A stretch of 36,039 nt of DNA from Clostridia bacterium (GTDB lineage Bacteria > Bacillota > Clostridia > Christensenellales > Borkfalkiaceae), in assembly GCA_017398825.1 (NCBI GenBank), contig JAFQEV010000050.1:1-36039 (forward strand), in the 5' to 3' direction. The notes under the pieces are model-generated. The model saw only the letters and a program-made list of their open reading frames with translations. It was not told the DNA's origin and ran no database searches. Made by a program: the position numbers and the translations under genes. Shown piece after piece: positions 14,534-21,763 of the stretch. Within the stretch, counting starts at the first letter, position 1. Each line of letters opens with the position of its first letter.

Positions 14534-15693
14534 AAAAAATTATTTTGACTTTGCTTTTTATAGCGTTTGCGTTTTCATTATTCTTATCAACTGCCAAAGC
14601 TGAAGAGATTTCTTCCGAGAGTGTTGACGAGGCGATTGAGAACGTTTTACAAGGAATTAACGAGGAAGATTTTTTATATCTAACTAATTATTTAAACGAA
14701 ATTTTTCAAGATAATCTATCTTTCAAGGAAAGAATATTAAGCTTTTTAACTGGCGATTTTAGTATAGATTTCAGCTTAATAACAACCTTTTTAAAAGGGG
14801 GATTGTTATCAATTTTCAACGATGCATTAAGTATAGCATCGCTTGTAATTTTTATAGGAATTAGCTATACTGTAATAAATATAATAAATTATAAAAAACG
14901 CGATAATAGCGCAAATAATGCGATTTATTTTATTTGTTATAGTATCGTTATTATACTGTTTGTTAACCTAATAAACAAGTGCGTAAAAGTAAGTTTTGAT
15001 TTTACAAAAAACGTAAATAAAGTGATAGAAATTTCATTTCCTATAATGATAACTTTGGGCGAGTTTTCAGGTGGGTTTGGCGTTGCTCTTTATAAACCGA
15101 TAACGTATTTTGCAACCTTTTTATCAAGCGAACTTATAACGAATTTTTTTATGCCTATTATTTCAGTTTGTTTTATAACCGTAATCGTTGGAAACATTTC
15201 TGATACGTTAAAACTTTCTTCGCTTAATAAAACGTTATTATCGCTAATTAAGTGGGTGCTTGGAATTATAACGACTGTTTTTAGCTTAGTAATTACTGCA
15301 CAAGGTATAGTAAATTCTCAATATAACGGGTTATCGTTTAAAGTGTTGAAGTATGCAACTGGTTCTATGATACCTATAGTTGGCAATTTTATAAGCGGTG
15401 GGCTTGACGTTTTGTTTTCCACCTCGATTTTGGTTAAAAACTCAATAGGCGTTATTGCGGTAGTTTGTTTGCTATTTATAACGTTAAAAGCAGGGTTTAC
15501 GATACTTATTACCGCTTTTGTCTTAAAATTTGCAATTTCTTTATCGGAATCGGTGCTTGATGATAAATTTATTAGGCTTAGCGGTGGTGTTTGTGAGGTT
15601 TTGAGCGTTTTAACGGCAGTTTTGTTTGCTATAGGCTTTATATTTTTGCTAACTATATTTTCCTTTATTAATTCAACGGCATTGATTTTTTAG
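14530..15693 (+). CDS. spoIIIAE: Stage III sporulation protein AE
   Basis: A 387-residue protein that begins with a signal peptide (MKKIILTLLFIAFAFSLFLS, then a TAKA-type cleavage site around residue 25). A short extracellular helical part follows, and then about eight membrane spans from residue 85 to the end. SpoIIIAE is the large polytopic subunit of the SpoIIIA channel, and the Bacillus protein is of similar length (~399). The segment FPIMITLGEFSGGFGVALYKP is the recognisable core. It overlaps spoIIIAD by four bases, and spoIIIAF begins one base after its stop. Confidence 0.93.
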   Translation: MKKIILTLLFIAFAFSLFLSTAKAEEISSESVDEAIENVLQGINEEDFLYLTNYLNEIFQDNLSFKERILSFLTGDFSIDFSLITTFLKGGLLSIFNDALSIASLVIFIGISYTVINIINYKKRDNSANNAIYFICYSIVIILFVNLINKCVKVSFDFTKNVNKVIEISFPIMITLGEFSGGFGVALYKPITYFATFLSSELITNFFMPIISVCFITVIVGNISDTLKLSSLNKTLLSLIKWVLGIITTVFSLVITAQGIVNSQYNGLSFKVLKYATGSMIPIVGNFISGGLDVLFSTSILVKNSIGVIAVVCLLFITLKAGFTILITAFVLKFAISLSESVLDDKFIRLSGGVCEVLSVLTAVLFAIGFIFLLTIFSFINSTALIF

Positions 15694-15694
15694 T

Positions 15695-16162
15695 ATGAAT
15701 TCATATCTGTTAACGACGTTAAGCATTATAATCATTCTTTCGTTTTTTGAGATTTTAGTCACTAAAACTCAAAACGGGAAGGTGGTAAAAACGGTTATTT
15801 CGCTAATAATTACCCTTATTTTGACAATTCCCATCGTTTCAATCTTAAAAGGTGAGGGAATTGATGAAAGTTTTGTAAACGTAAATTTAGAATACGCAAG
15901 CCATTTAGATAATCTAGAAAAAACTGCAGTTGAGAGCAAGATAAAATTTTGTCTTGATCAAGGCGGTTTTGTTTATAAAGGCGTAAAAGCTGAATTTGAA
16001 AATAGTAGTGATTTAATAGCTTTAAAAAAAATTTACATTATTTTAGATGGCGGTGTAATAATTGAAGAAACCGAGCGTATAAATATGATAAAGGACGCCG
16101 AAAGGTTACTAAAAAACGTTATTGATATAGGTGAGGTTGAGATAGAAATTGAAACCGATTGA
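15695..16162 (+). CDS. spoIIIAF: Stage III sporulation protein AF
   Basis: A 155-residue protein with two N-terminal spans (residues 4-21 and 31-50) and a soluble domain with a ring-building-like beta/alpha pattern (LKKIYIILDGGVIIEET...VEIEIETD). Bacillus SpoIIIAF is longer (~200), and the shortfall is in the linker. It fits by position and architecture. It overlaps the TTG start of spoIIIAG by 14 bases. It acts in the intermembrane space of the engulfed forespore. Confidence 0.87.
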   Translation: MNSYLLTTLSIIIILSFFEILVTKTQNGKVVKTVISLIITLILTIPIVSILKGEGIDESFVNVNLEYASHLDNLEKTAVESKIKFCLDQGGFVYKGVKAEFENSSDLIALKKIYIILDGGVIIEETERINMIKDAERLLKNVIDIGEVEIEIETD

Positions 16163-16649
16163 AGATGGTGTTGCAACTAAGAAAAAAGGTAAACAGTTAA
16201 AAAAAGAATACTTAATTATTGCTATTTTGCTTGCTGTAATCGTTGCAATATTTCTCTCAGGTTCAAACGTTTTATCGCTTTTTAAAAGCGCGCAGTTGGC
16301 CGAGCAAAACTATGAAAGCATATTAGAAAATAAACTTGAGAATTTACTCTGCGAGGTTGATGGCGTTGGTAAGGTGAAGGTGATGATTTCAACTGACGGA
16401 GGCACTCAAAGCGTTGTGCTAAAAGAGGTTAGCGAAGATTACTCGAACGGCTCAAAAAGTACGGAAGAAACGGTGATTTTAGTTGGGGGTAAACCTTACG
16501 TTACAAAGACGTGCAATCCAAATATAGTGGGTGTTGCCGTCGTTTGCCAAGGTGCTGATAATCTCTCGGTTAAAATGACTATAACTGAAATTATTACGAC
16601 CACGCTTTCAGTTAACGCTGACTGCGTTCGTATAATAAAAATGAAATAA
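16149..16649 (+). CDS. spoIIIAG: Stage III sporulation protein AG
   Basis: A 166-residue protein with one N-terminal span at about residues 23-42 and a secretin-ring-like soluble domain. The family motif is the segment LCEVDGVGKVKVMISTDGG. SpoIIIAG of Bacillus is longer (229) but forms a large ring in the channel. The start is TTG at 16149: no other in-frame start lies before the membrane span, and GAGG sits about eight bases upstream inside spoIIIAF. A non-ATG start here could limit its level relative to neighbours. Confidence 0.9.
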   Translation: MKPIEDGVATKKKGKQLKKEYLIIAILLAVIVAIFLSGSNVLSLFKSAQLAEQNYESILENKLENLLCEVDGVGKVKVMISTDGGTQSVVLKEVSEDYSNGSKSTEETVILVGGKPYVTKTCNPNIVGVAVVCQGADNLSVKMTITEIITTTLSVNADCVRIIKMK

Positions 16650-16664
16650 AAAAGGAGAATAACT

Positions 16665-17132
16665 ATGTCAAAAAAGAAAAAAATTATCATTTTAAGTTCC
16701 ATGATTGCTTTGCTTGCAGTAACCGCCGTTTTTAACTTTGTTTTATCGGGCACTAACAACGTAACCGATGCAACTGATGCAAGCTATTTTTCGGAATACA
16801 AAGCAGAGCGCTCGTCATCGAGAAACGAGCAAATTTTACAGCTTGATAAAATCATTGCTGAATCTGACGAAAACTCCGAGGTTAGAGAAACTGCGCTCAC
16901 TCAAAAATTACAGTTAACCGCACTCACTGAGCAAGAACTCCGCATGGAATCGCTAATCAAAGCTTACGGTTACGAAGAGGTTGTCGTTACCATGAATTTG
17001 AATTCGCCTAACGTAAACGTAGTAGTTAAAGATGCTGAGTTTGATCAAACCGATGCCGTTAAAATTTATTCAATTTTAACTCAAGAGAACTCAATTGACG
17101 CAGAAAATATAAATATTATTCCGTATCTTTGA
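16665..17132 (+). CDS. spoIIIAH: Stage III sporulation protein AH
   Basis: A 155-residue protein with an N-terminal membrane span (residues 7-27) and a helical ectodomain that ends in a YscJ/FliF-like ring-building fold (YGYEEVVVTMNLNSPNVNVVV). In Bacillus, SpoIIIAH reaches across the space to bind SpoIIQ on the forespore side, giving the channel. It is shorter than the 218-residue Bacillus protein. AAAGGAG precedes the start, 15 nt after spoIIIAG. It is the last gene of the operon; no terminator follows, and a new promoter lies 30 nt on. Confidence 0.9.
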   Translation: MSKKKKIIILSSMIALLAVTAVFNFVLSGTNNVTDATDASYFSEYKAERSSSRNEQILQLDKIIAESDENSEVRETALTQKLQLTALTEQELRMESLIKAYGYEEVVVTMNLNSPNVNVVVKDAEFDQTDAVKIYSILTQENSIDAENINIIPYL

Positions 17133-17161
17133 TAAAAACGCTATGTAATTTTAAAAATTTA

Positions 17162-17170
17162 TGCTATACT
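17162..17170 (+). promoter_or_regulatory. Extended -10 promoter for the asp23-like gene
   Basis: TGCTATACT is an extended -10 box (TG, one base, TATACT) with no good -35. An inverted repeat AATAAC-AAA-GTTATT at 17171-17185 starts directly after it, where RNA synthesis would begin. GCGAGG follows as the ribosome site. Confidence 0.6.
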
Positions 17171-17201
17171 AATAACAAAGTTATTATTTAGCGAGGTTTT
17201 T

Positions 17202-17546
17202 ATGAAAGCTAAAAAGCCTATTTTGGCAAACGAAGGAACAGGAAAGGTTATTTATAACGACGGCATAGTTAAAGGTATAGTCGTGCTTGCCGTTTCAGAA
17301 GTTCAAGGCGTTTTACTCAAAAACGGCAAAAAAGATAAGCTCGATTTAATAAAAATCGATTTTGAAGGCGAGGTAGTTACCGTTGACGTTACTGTTGACG
17401 TAATGTACGGCCATAACGTTCCCGACGTTGCTTTTGACGTGCAAGAAAGCGTTAAGCACAACGTTGAGGCAATGTCGAGATACAAAGTTAGTTCCGTTAA
17501 CGTTCACGTTGACAGCGTGATTTTTCAAGACGGAGCAATCGATTAA
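17202..17546 (+). CDS. Asp23/Gls24-family protein (YqhY-like)
   Basis: A 114-residue protein of the DUF322/Asp23 family: an N-terminal GKVIYNDGIVKGIVVLAVSE segment, the conserved VQGV turn, and alternating Val-rich strands (VVTVDVTVDVMYGHNVPDV) ending in VSSVNVHVDSV. In Bacillus the orthologue yqhY sits between accC and nusB and has been linked to control of acetyl-CoA carboxylase; here accB and accC are missing but the gene keeps its place before nusB. It is cytoplasmic, with no membrane segment. Its own extended -10 promoter lies 30 nt upstream of the start. Confidence 0.88.
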   Translation: MKAKKPILANEGTGKVIYNDGIVKGIVVLAVSEVQGVLLKNGKKDKLDLIKIDFEGEVVTVDVTVDVMYGHNVPDVAFDVQESVKHNVEAMSRYKVSSVNVHVDSVIFQDGAID

Positions 17547-17554
17547 TTGTAATT

Positions 17555-17590
17555 AAACTGCCACAACTTTAGTTGCGGCGGTTTGTTTTA
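17555..17590 (+). terminator. Hairpin with T-rich tail, possible attenuator before nusB
   Basis: The stem AAACTGCCACAAC pairs with GTTGCGGCGGTTT (one G-T pair and one mismatch) around a TTTA loop, followed by TTGTTTTA. It lies between the asp23-like gene and nusB. The T tract is broken by G, so it likely ends only part of transcription. Confidence 0.5.
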
Positions 17591-17603
17591 TGCTGAGGTA
17601 ATT

Positions 17604-18005
17604 ATGAGAAACAAGGCGAGAGAGGCAGTATACAAATTGTTGTTCAGCAATCAGTTTAACGACAAGTTTGACGACAATTTTAAACTTTTAATTTACGGTG
17701 AAGAGGGCTTAAACGATAGCGATATTGCGTTTGCCGATGCTTTGCTTGATAGTTTTAACGCTAATGAAGAGGCTATAAATAAGGTAATTTCCGACCTTTC
17801 TAAAGGTTATAATTTTGACCGCATATATTCAACTGACAAGTGCGCGTTGCAAATTGCAATTACCGAAATGACCTATTTAAGCGATATTCCGCTAATCGTT
17901 TCGATTAGCGAGGCTATGGAACTTGTAAGAAAGTATTCCACAAAAGAAAGTCCGAATTTCGTTAACGGAATTTTGGCTGAATACAAAAAGCAGTTGGAGA
18001 ATTAA
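17604..18005 (+). CDS. nusB: Transcription antitermination protein NusB
   Basis: A 133-residue all-helical protein that binds boxA RNA with ribosomal protein S10 in rRNA antitermination. The hallmark N-terminus RNKAREAVYKLLFSNQFND and the C-terminal SISEAMELVRKYSTKESPNFVNGIL are clear. The ATG at 17604 with GAGG about five bases upstream is preferred to an earlier TTG at 17583 that lies inside the hairpin before it. It sits in the conserved order asp23-nusB-folD of Bacillota. Length is normal. Confidence 0.95.
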   Translation: MRNKAREAVYKLLFSNQFNDKFDDNFKLLIYGEEGLNDSDIAFADALLDSFNANEEAINKVISDLSKGYNFDRIYSTDKCALQIAITEMTYLSDIPLIVSISEAMELVRKYSTKESPNFVNGILAEYKKQLEN

Positions 18006-18006
18006 A

Positions 18007-18867
18007 ATGGCTATACTTGACGGAAAGAGTTTTTCTAAAGAACTCCGTGTAACGATAAGAGAAAAAGCTGAATTATTTTATAAAAAATTCGGTAGGCAAA
18101 TAGGGCTTGCCGTAGTTATTATAGGTGAAGACCCTGCGTCTAAAATCTACGTTAACAACAAGATAAAAGCTACTGAAGAGTGCTTTTTAAAGTCTTTTTC
18201 GGTGCGCCTTCCTGAAAGCGTATCGCAACAAGAGGCTGAAACCGAGGTTAAAAAACTTGCTCAAAACCCCGAGGTTGACGGTATTATCGTTCAGCTCCCG
18301 TTGCCGAGGAAGTTTGACGCGTCTAAAATTTTAGCGCACATTCCTGCGGAAAAGGACGTTGACGGGCTTTGCTCGTTGAACCTTGGTAAGCTTTTCAAAG
18401 GTGAAAAAACTCTTGCATCGTGCACGCCTTACGGAATTATTAAGCTTTTAAAGAAGTATAACGTTGAGTTTGAGGGTAAAAACGCCGTAGTTATCGGAAG
18501 AAGTAACATGGTGGGCAAGCCTATCGCGGCTTTATTGCTCCATGAAAATTGTACTGTGACCGTTTGCCATTCTAAGACTAACGATATAGCCTCAGTTGCT
18601 AAAACTGCGGACATTTTAGTTGTTGCAATAGGCAAGAGCAGGTTCGTTACCGGAGATATGGTAAAGGACGGTGCAGTTGTAGTTGACGTTGGTATGAATA
18701 GGGAAGACGGTAAGCTTTATGGTGACGTTGACTTTGATAGCGTTTGCGAAAAAGCCTCTCTTATAACTCCTGTTCCGGGTGGTGTAGGACCTATGACCGT
18801 TACAATGCTAATGTACAATACCGTAATTGCGGGTTTTAGGAGCGAAGGTGAAGATGAACTTTCTTAA
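18007..18867 (+). CDS. folD: Methylenetetrahydrofolate dehydrogenase/cyclohydrolase
   Basis: A bifunctional 286-residue enzyme that oxidises 5,10-methylene-THF and hydrolyses the methenyl product, supplying one-carbon units. The catalytic lysine is K52 in YVNNKIKATEE. DGIIVQLPLP and the Rossmann motif GRSNMVGKP are intact, and PVPGGVGPMTVTMLM closes the protein. GGAG eight bases before the ATG gives the start, one base after nusB. The next gene starts within its last 14 bases. The xseA and xseB genes that follow folD in Bacillus are absent. Confidence 0.96.
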   Translation: MAILDGKSFSKELRVTIREKAELFYKKFGRQIGLAVVIIGEDPASKIYVNNKIKATEECFLKSFSVRLPESVSQQEAETEVKKLAQNPEVDGIIVQLPLPRKFDASKILAHIPAEKDVDGLCSLNLGKLFKGEKTLASCTPYGIIKLLKKYNVEFEGKNAVVIGRSNMVGKPIAALLLHENCTVTVCHSKTNDIASVAKTADILVVAIGKSRFVTGDMVKDGAVVVDVGMNREDGKLYGDVDFDSVCEKASLITPVPGGVGPMTVTMLMYNTVIAGFRSEGEDELS

Positions 18868-19720
18868 GAGATACGACGATTATAAGGAAATTTTTGAGGC
18901 TGAGCTTAAAAAGAGAATTGAAACCTTAAATTCCTCTAACGAAACGTTAAAAGACGCTATGGTGTATAGTTTAACGGTTGGCGGTAAGCGTATTCGCCCC
19001 GTTATTATGCTTGCGGTAGCTGAGCTTTTGTGTGTAGACTTAAATAAGGTTTTGCCGTTTGCGGTTGCTATTGAGTGTATTCACACGTATTCTTTGATAC
19101 ACGACGATTTGCCTGCAATGGATAACGACGATTTGCGCCGTGGCAAACCCACGAACCACAAAGTTTTCGGCGAGGCAATGGCTATTTTGGCAGGAGATGC
19201 GCTTTTAAACTATGCGTACGAGTTAATTCTTCGTTCAGTTACGGATAACAACTCCTTATCGGCAGGGCGCTTGCTCGCTTTATACGCTGGCGCGTTTGGT
19301 ATGGTGGGTGGTCAAGCCTTGGATATTTTATCCGAAAATACCGTAAAAAATGAAGAAACGCTATATAAAATTCATGAGAATAAAACGGGTAAGCTTTTGC
19401 TTGCGTCAACGCTTGTTCCAAGCTGTCTTGCAGGTAACGCTCACTTTGATAAGCTTAGTGAATACGGTAAAAACTTAGGTCTTTTATTTCAGGTGACCGA
19501 CGATATTTTGGACGTTGTGTCGTCTACGGCAAAACTTGGCAAGTCAATCAATAAAGATGCCGATGAAAACAAGTTGACGTTCGTAACGCTTTATGGGCTT
19601 GATGGTGCAAAAAGCTATGCCGATAAGTATTACGGCAATGCTAAAAGCGCGCTTAGTGACCTTGAAGACAATGAGTTTTTACTTGAACTTTTAAACTTTA
19701 TTAAAGATAGAGAGTATTGA
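18854..19720 (+). CDS. ispA: Polyprenyl (geranyl/farnesyl) diphosphate synthase
   Basis: A 288-residue trans-prenyltransferase that joins C5 units made by the MEP pathway, so it complements ispH and dxs in this window. The first aspartate-rich motif is DDLPAMDNDD beginning at D84, the second is DDILD beginning at D216, and GGKRIRP binds the diphosphate. Product length (C15 is likely for IspA types) is not provable here. The start ATG at 18854 has AAGGTG upstream and overlaps folD by 14 bases; the longer frame from TTG 18827 is rejected. It continues into tlyA. Confidence 0.93.
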   Translation: MNFLKRYDDYKEIFEAELKKRIETLNSSNETLKDAMVYSLTVGGKRIRPVIMLAVAELLCVDLNKVLPFAVAIECIHTYSLIHDDLPAMDNDDLRRGKPTNHKVFGEAMAILAGDALLNYAYELILRSVTDNNSLSAGRLLALYAGAFGMVGGQALDILSENTVKNEETLYKIHENKTGKLLLASTLVPSCLAGNAHFDKLSEYGKNLGLLFQVTDDILDVVSSTAKLGKSINKDADENKLTFVTLYGLDGAKSYADKYYGNAKSALSDLEDNEFLLELLNFIKDREY

Positions 19721-19722
19721 TT

Positions 19723-20490
19723 ATGAGGCTTGATGCTCTTTTGTATAAAGAGGGAGTGTTCTCTTCGAGAACAAAAGCCTCTCAAGCGATAAGCGAGGGG
19801 TTAGTTTTATATAACGGCAAGCCTGCAAAAGCCTCGCTGGAGCTTGATAATTTATTAAGCGTTACCGTGCTTGATAAAAAGGACGAGTTTGTTTCAAACG
19901 GTGGCTACAAGCTGAAAAAAGCACTTGATGATTTTTCCTATAAGCCAAGCGGTTTAACGTTTGCCGATATAGGCGCGTCAAACGGTGGGTTTACCGATTG
20001 TTTGCTAAAACACGGCGCTAAAAAAGTTTACGCGGTGGACGTTGGTGAAAGTCAACTTGAAACGGCTATATCGAGTGACGATAGAGTTGTTGTAAAAGAC
20101 AACGTTAACGCAAGGTTCTTAACCGAAGAAGTTCTTGGTGAAAAGGTTGACGGCGTTACCGTTGACGTTAGCTTTATATCCGTAACTTATATTTTAGACG
20201 GTATAAAAAACGTATTAAAACCTCATGGCGTTGCACTCATTTTAATAAAACCGCAGTTCGAATGCGGTAAAGAATACTTAGGAAATAGCGGTATAGTAAA
20301 GAGCTTTAAAGCCCGCGAAAGCGCCGTAAAAAAAGTTTATACAGCGTGTATGGAAAAGGGTTTGTACGCAACTAATATTACCGTTGCCCCCATTAAAGAA
20401 AAGAAAAATATAGAATATGTAATAATGCTTAAAAACGACGATAAATCCGCATTTTTGGGCTTAAATGAAATACTTGAAAAAATTAGGTGA
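19723..20490 (+). CDS. tlyA: TlyA-family rRNA 2'-O-methyltransferase
   Basis: A 255-residue protein: an N-terminal S4 RNA-binding domain (RLDALLYKEGVFSSRTKASQ, residues 2-60) and an FtsJ-like SAM domain with DIGASNGGFTDCLLKHGA. Lysine and aspartate positions of the K-D-K-E catalytic set are present (KALDDF, VDVSFIS, LIKPQFECG). TlyA proteins methylate ribose in 16S and 23S rRNA; the same family includes proteins called hemolysins. The ATG at 19723 lies two bases after ispA and is used instead of the overlapping TTG at 19717. The order ispA-tlyA-nadK-argR-recN is the common Bacillota arrangement. Confidence 0.92.
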   Translation: MRLDALLYKEGVFSSRTKASQAISEGLVLYNGKPAKASLELDNLLSVTVLDKKDEFVSNGGYKLKKALDDFSYKPSGLTFADIGASNGGFTDCLLKHGAKKVYAVDVGESQLETAISSDDRVVVKDNVNARFLTEEVLGEKVDGVTVDVSFISVTYILDGIKNVLKPHGVALILIKPQFECGKEYLGNSGIVKSFKARESAVKKVYTACMEKGLYATNITVAPIKEKKNIEYVIMLKNDDKSAFLGLNEILEKIR

Positions 20491-20494
20491 TAGT

Positions 20495-21304
20495 ATGAAA
20501 GTTGGAATTTTTATAAACACAACTAAGAGTGAGGCAAACACTACCGCAAGTGCTTTTGGTAAAGCGCTTTTAGATAGTGGAATAGACTATAAAATCGTAA
20601 ACCTTAAAGAAGACTGTAAGGACGTTGACGTTATTGCGGTTTTCGGTGGTGACGGTACGATTTTAAGAGTTGTTGAATACGCTTTTGAATACGATATTCC
20701 CATTATGGCTGTAAATATCGGTACTGTAGGATTTTTAAGCTGTGTTGAGGCTAACGAACTTGAAAAGGCTGTTGAAATTATCAAAAACGGCGGAGAGTTC
20801 GATAAGCGTTCGGTTATGAAAGTAGTTGTTGGAGATAACAAGTACTACGCGCTCAACGAGGCTTTAGTTCAAAGGTGCACGCAAGGCGTTTCGATGAACG
20901 AGGTTGCAAAATTATCGTTAACTATCGGCAACTGTTTTGTTGACAAATTGTTTGCCGACGGCATTATCGTAAGCACGCCAACTGGATCAACCGCTTATTC
21001 GCTTTCTTGCGGAGGCTCTATCATGACGCCGGATATAAACGCCTTTATTGCAACTCCCGTTTGTTCGCATTCCCTTCACAGCCGTCCCATAGTATATTCA
21101 GATGGGAACGTTGCAAAGGTTAAAGTTCTTGAAAATTCATCAAAGTGTGCACTTTACGTTGATGGAAAGTTTGTTAAAAACTTGAAAAACACCGAAACGG
21201 TTGAAATTTCAAGAAGTAGAAAAATGATTAAATTTTACAAAACACAAGACAATTTCTTTGAAAAACTATTGATAAAATTAAACAAGTGGAGCGAGACCAA
21301 ATAA
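20495..21304 (+). CDS. nadK: NAD kinase
   Basis: ATP- or polyphosphate-dependent NAD kinase that makes NADP+. It has 269 residues, with GGDGT at 51-55 (AVFGGDGTILRVV), the nucleotide-binding NEALVQR and the GSTAYSLSCGGSI loop. The start at 20495 follows AGGTG by about seven bases and leaves a four-base gap from tlyA; a longer frame from ATG 20465 would run into tlyA by 26 bases without a ribosome site. Its stop shares one base with argR. Length and motifs match the Bacillota PpnK branch. Confidence 0.94.
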   Translation: MKVGIFINTTKSEANTTASAFGKALLDSGIDYKIVNLKEDCKDVDVIAVFGGDGTILRVVEYAFEYDIPIMAVNIGTVGFLSCVEANELEKAVEIIKNGGEFDKRSVMKVVVGDNKYYALNEALVQRCTQGVSMNEVAKLSLTIGNCFVDKLFADGIIVSTPTGSTAYSLSCGGSIMTPDINAFIATPVCSHSLHSRPIVYSDGNVAKVKVLENSSKCALYVDGKFVKNLKNTETVEISRSRKMIKFYKTQDNFFEKLLIKLNKWSETK

Positions 21305-21759
21305 TGTCAATATACAAACGCCGTGAAAGAATTAAGCAAATTATTAACGAGACTGAAGTAAACACCCAAGGCGAGCTTGCAAGGCTTTTGTCTTTAGAAG
21401 GATATTCCGTAACTCAAGCAACCGTATCGAGAGATATAAAAGAGCTTGGACTCGTTAAAGAAAAGGGTAAGGTTTTAAATTACCGCTACGCAATGCCGGA
21501 TAGATTGCAAAAAGTTTCTGAGGAAAAGGTAATTCCTCTCCTTAAAACTTTCGTATCTTCTATTACGGTTGCTAAGAATTTAATAGTAGTTAAAACGCTT
21601 GAAGGGCATGGCTCGGCTTGCGGTATGGCTATTGATAAACTCTCGTTAAAGGGAGTTCTTGGCTCGATTGCTGGTGACGATACTTTGCTTATCGTTGCCG
21701 ATAGCGATGAGACTGCCGAGTACGTTCAACTCACGATAAAGGGTACTTTAGGTATTTAA
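21304..21759 (+). CDS. argR: Arginine repressor ArgR/AhrC
   Basis: A 151-residue hexameric regulator of arginine metabolism genes. The N-terminal winged helix reads RRERIKQIINETEVNTQGEL and TQATVSRDIKELGLVK; the C-terminal oligomerisation domain binds arginine (LKGVLGSIAGDDTLLIV). No arginine genes are in the window, so here it simply keeps its classic position before recN. ATG at 21304 overlaps the nadK stop; a GTG at 21286 would add six residues (MERDQI) but overlaps nadK without a better ribosome site. Confidence 0.93.
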   Translation: MSIYKRRERIKQIINETEVNTQGELARLLSLEGYSVTQATVSRDIKELGLVKEKGKVLNYRYAMPDRLQKVSEEKVIPLLKTFVSSITVAKNLIVVKTLEGHGSACGMAIDKLSLKGVLGSIAGDDTLLIVADSDETAEYVQLTIKGTLGI

Positions 21760-21763
21760 ATTT

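Noticed and set aside
20465-20494. Longer start for NAD kinase
   Set aside because: It overlaps tlyA by 26 bases, has no ribosome site, and family N-termini begin at the MKVGIF segment.
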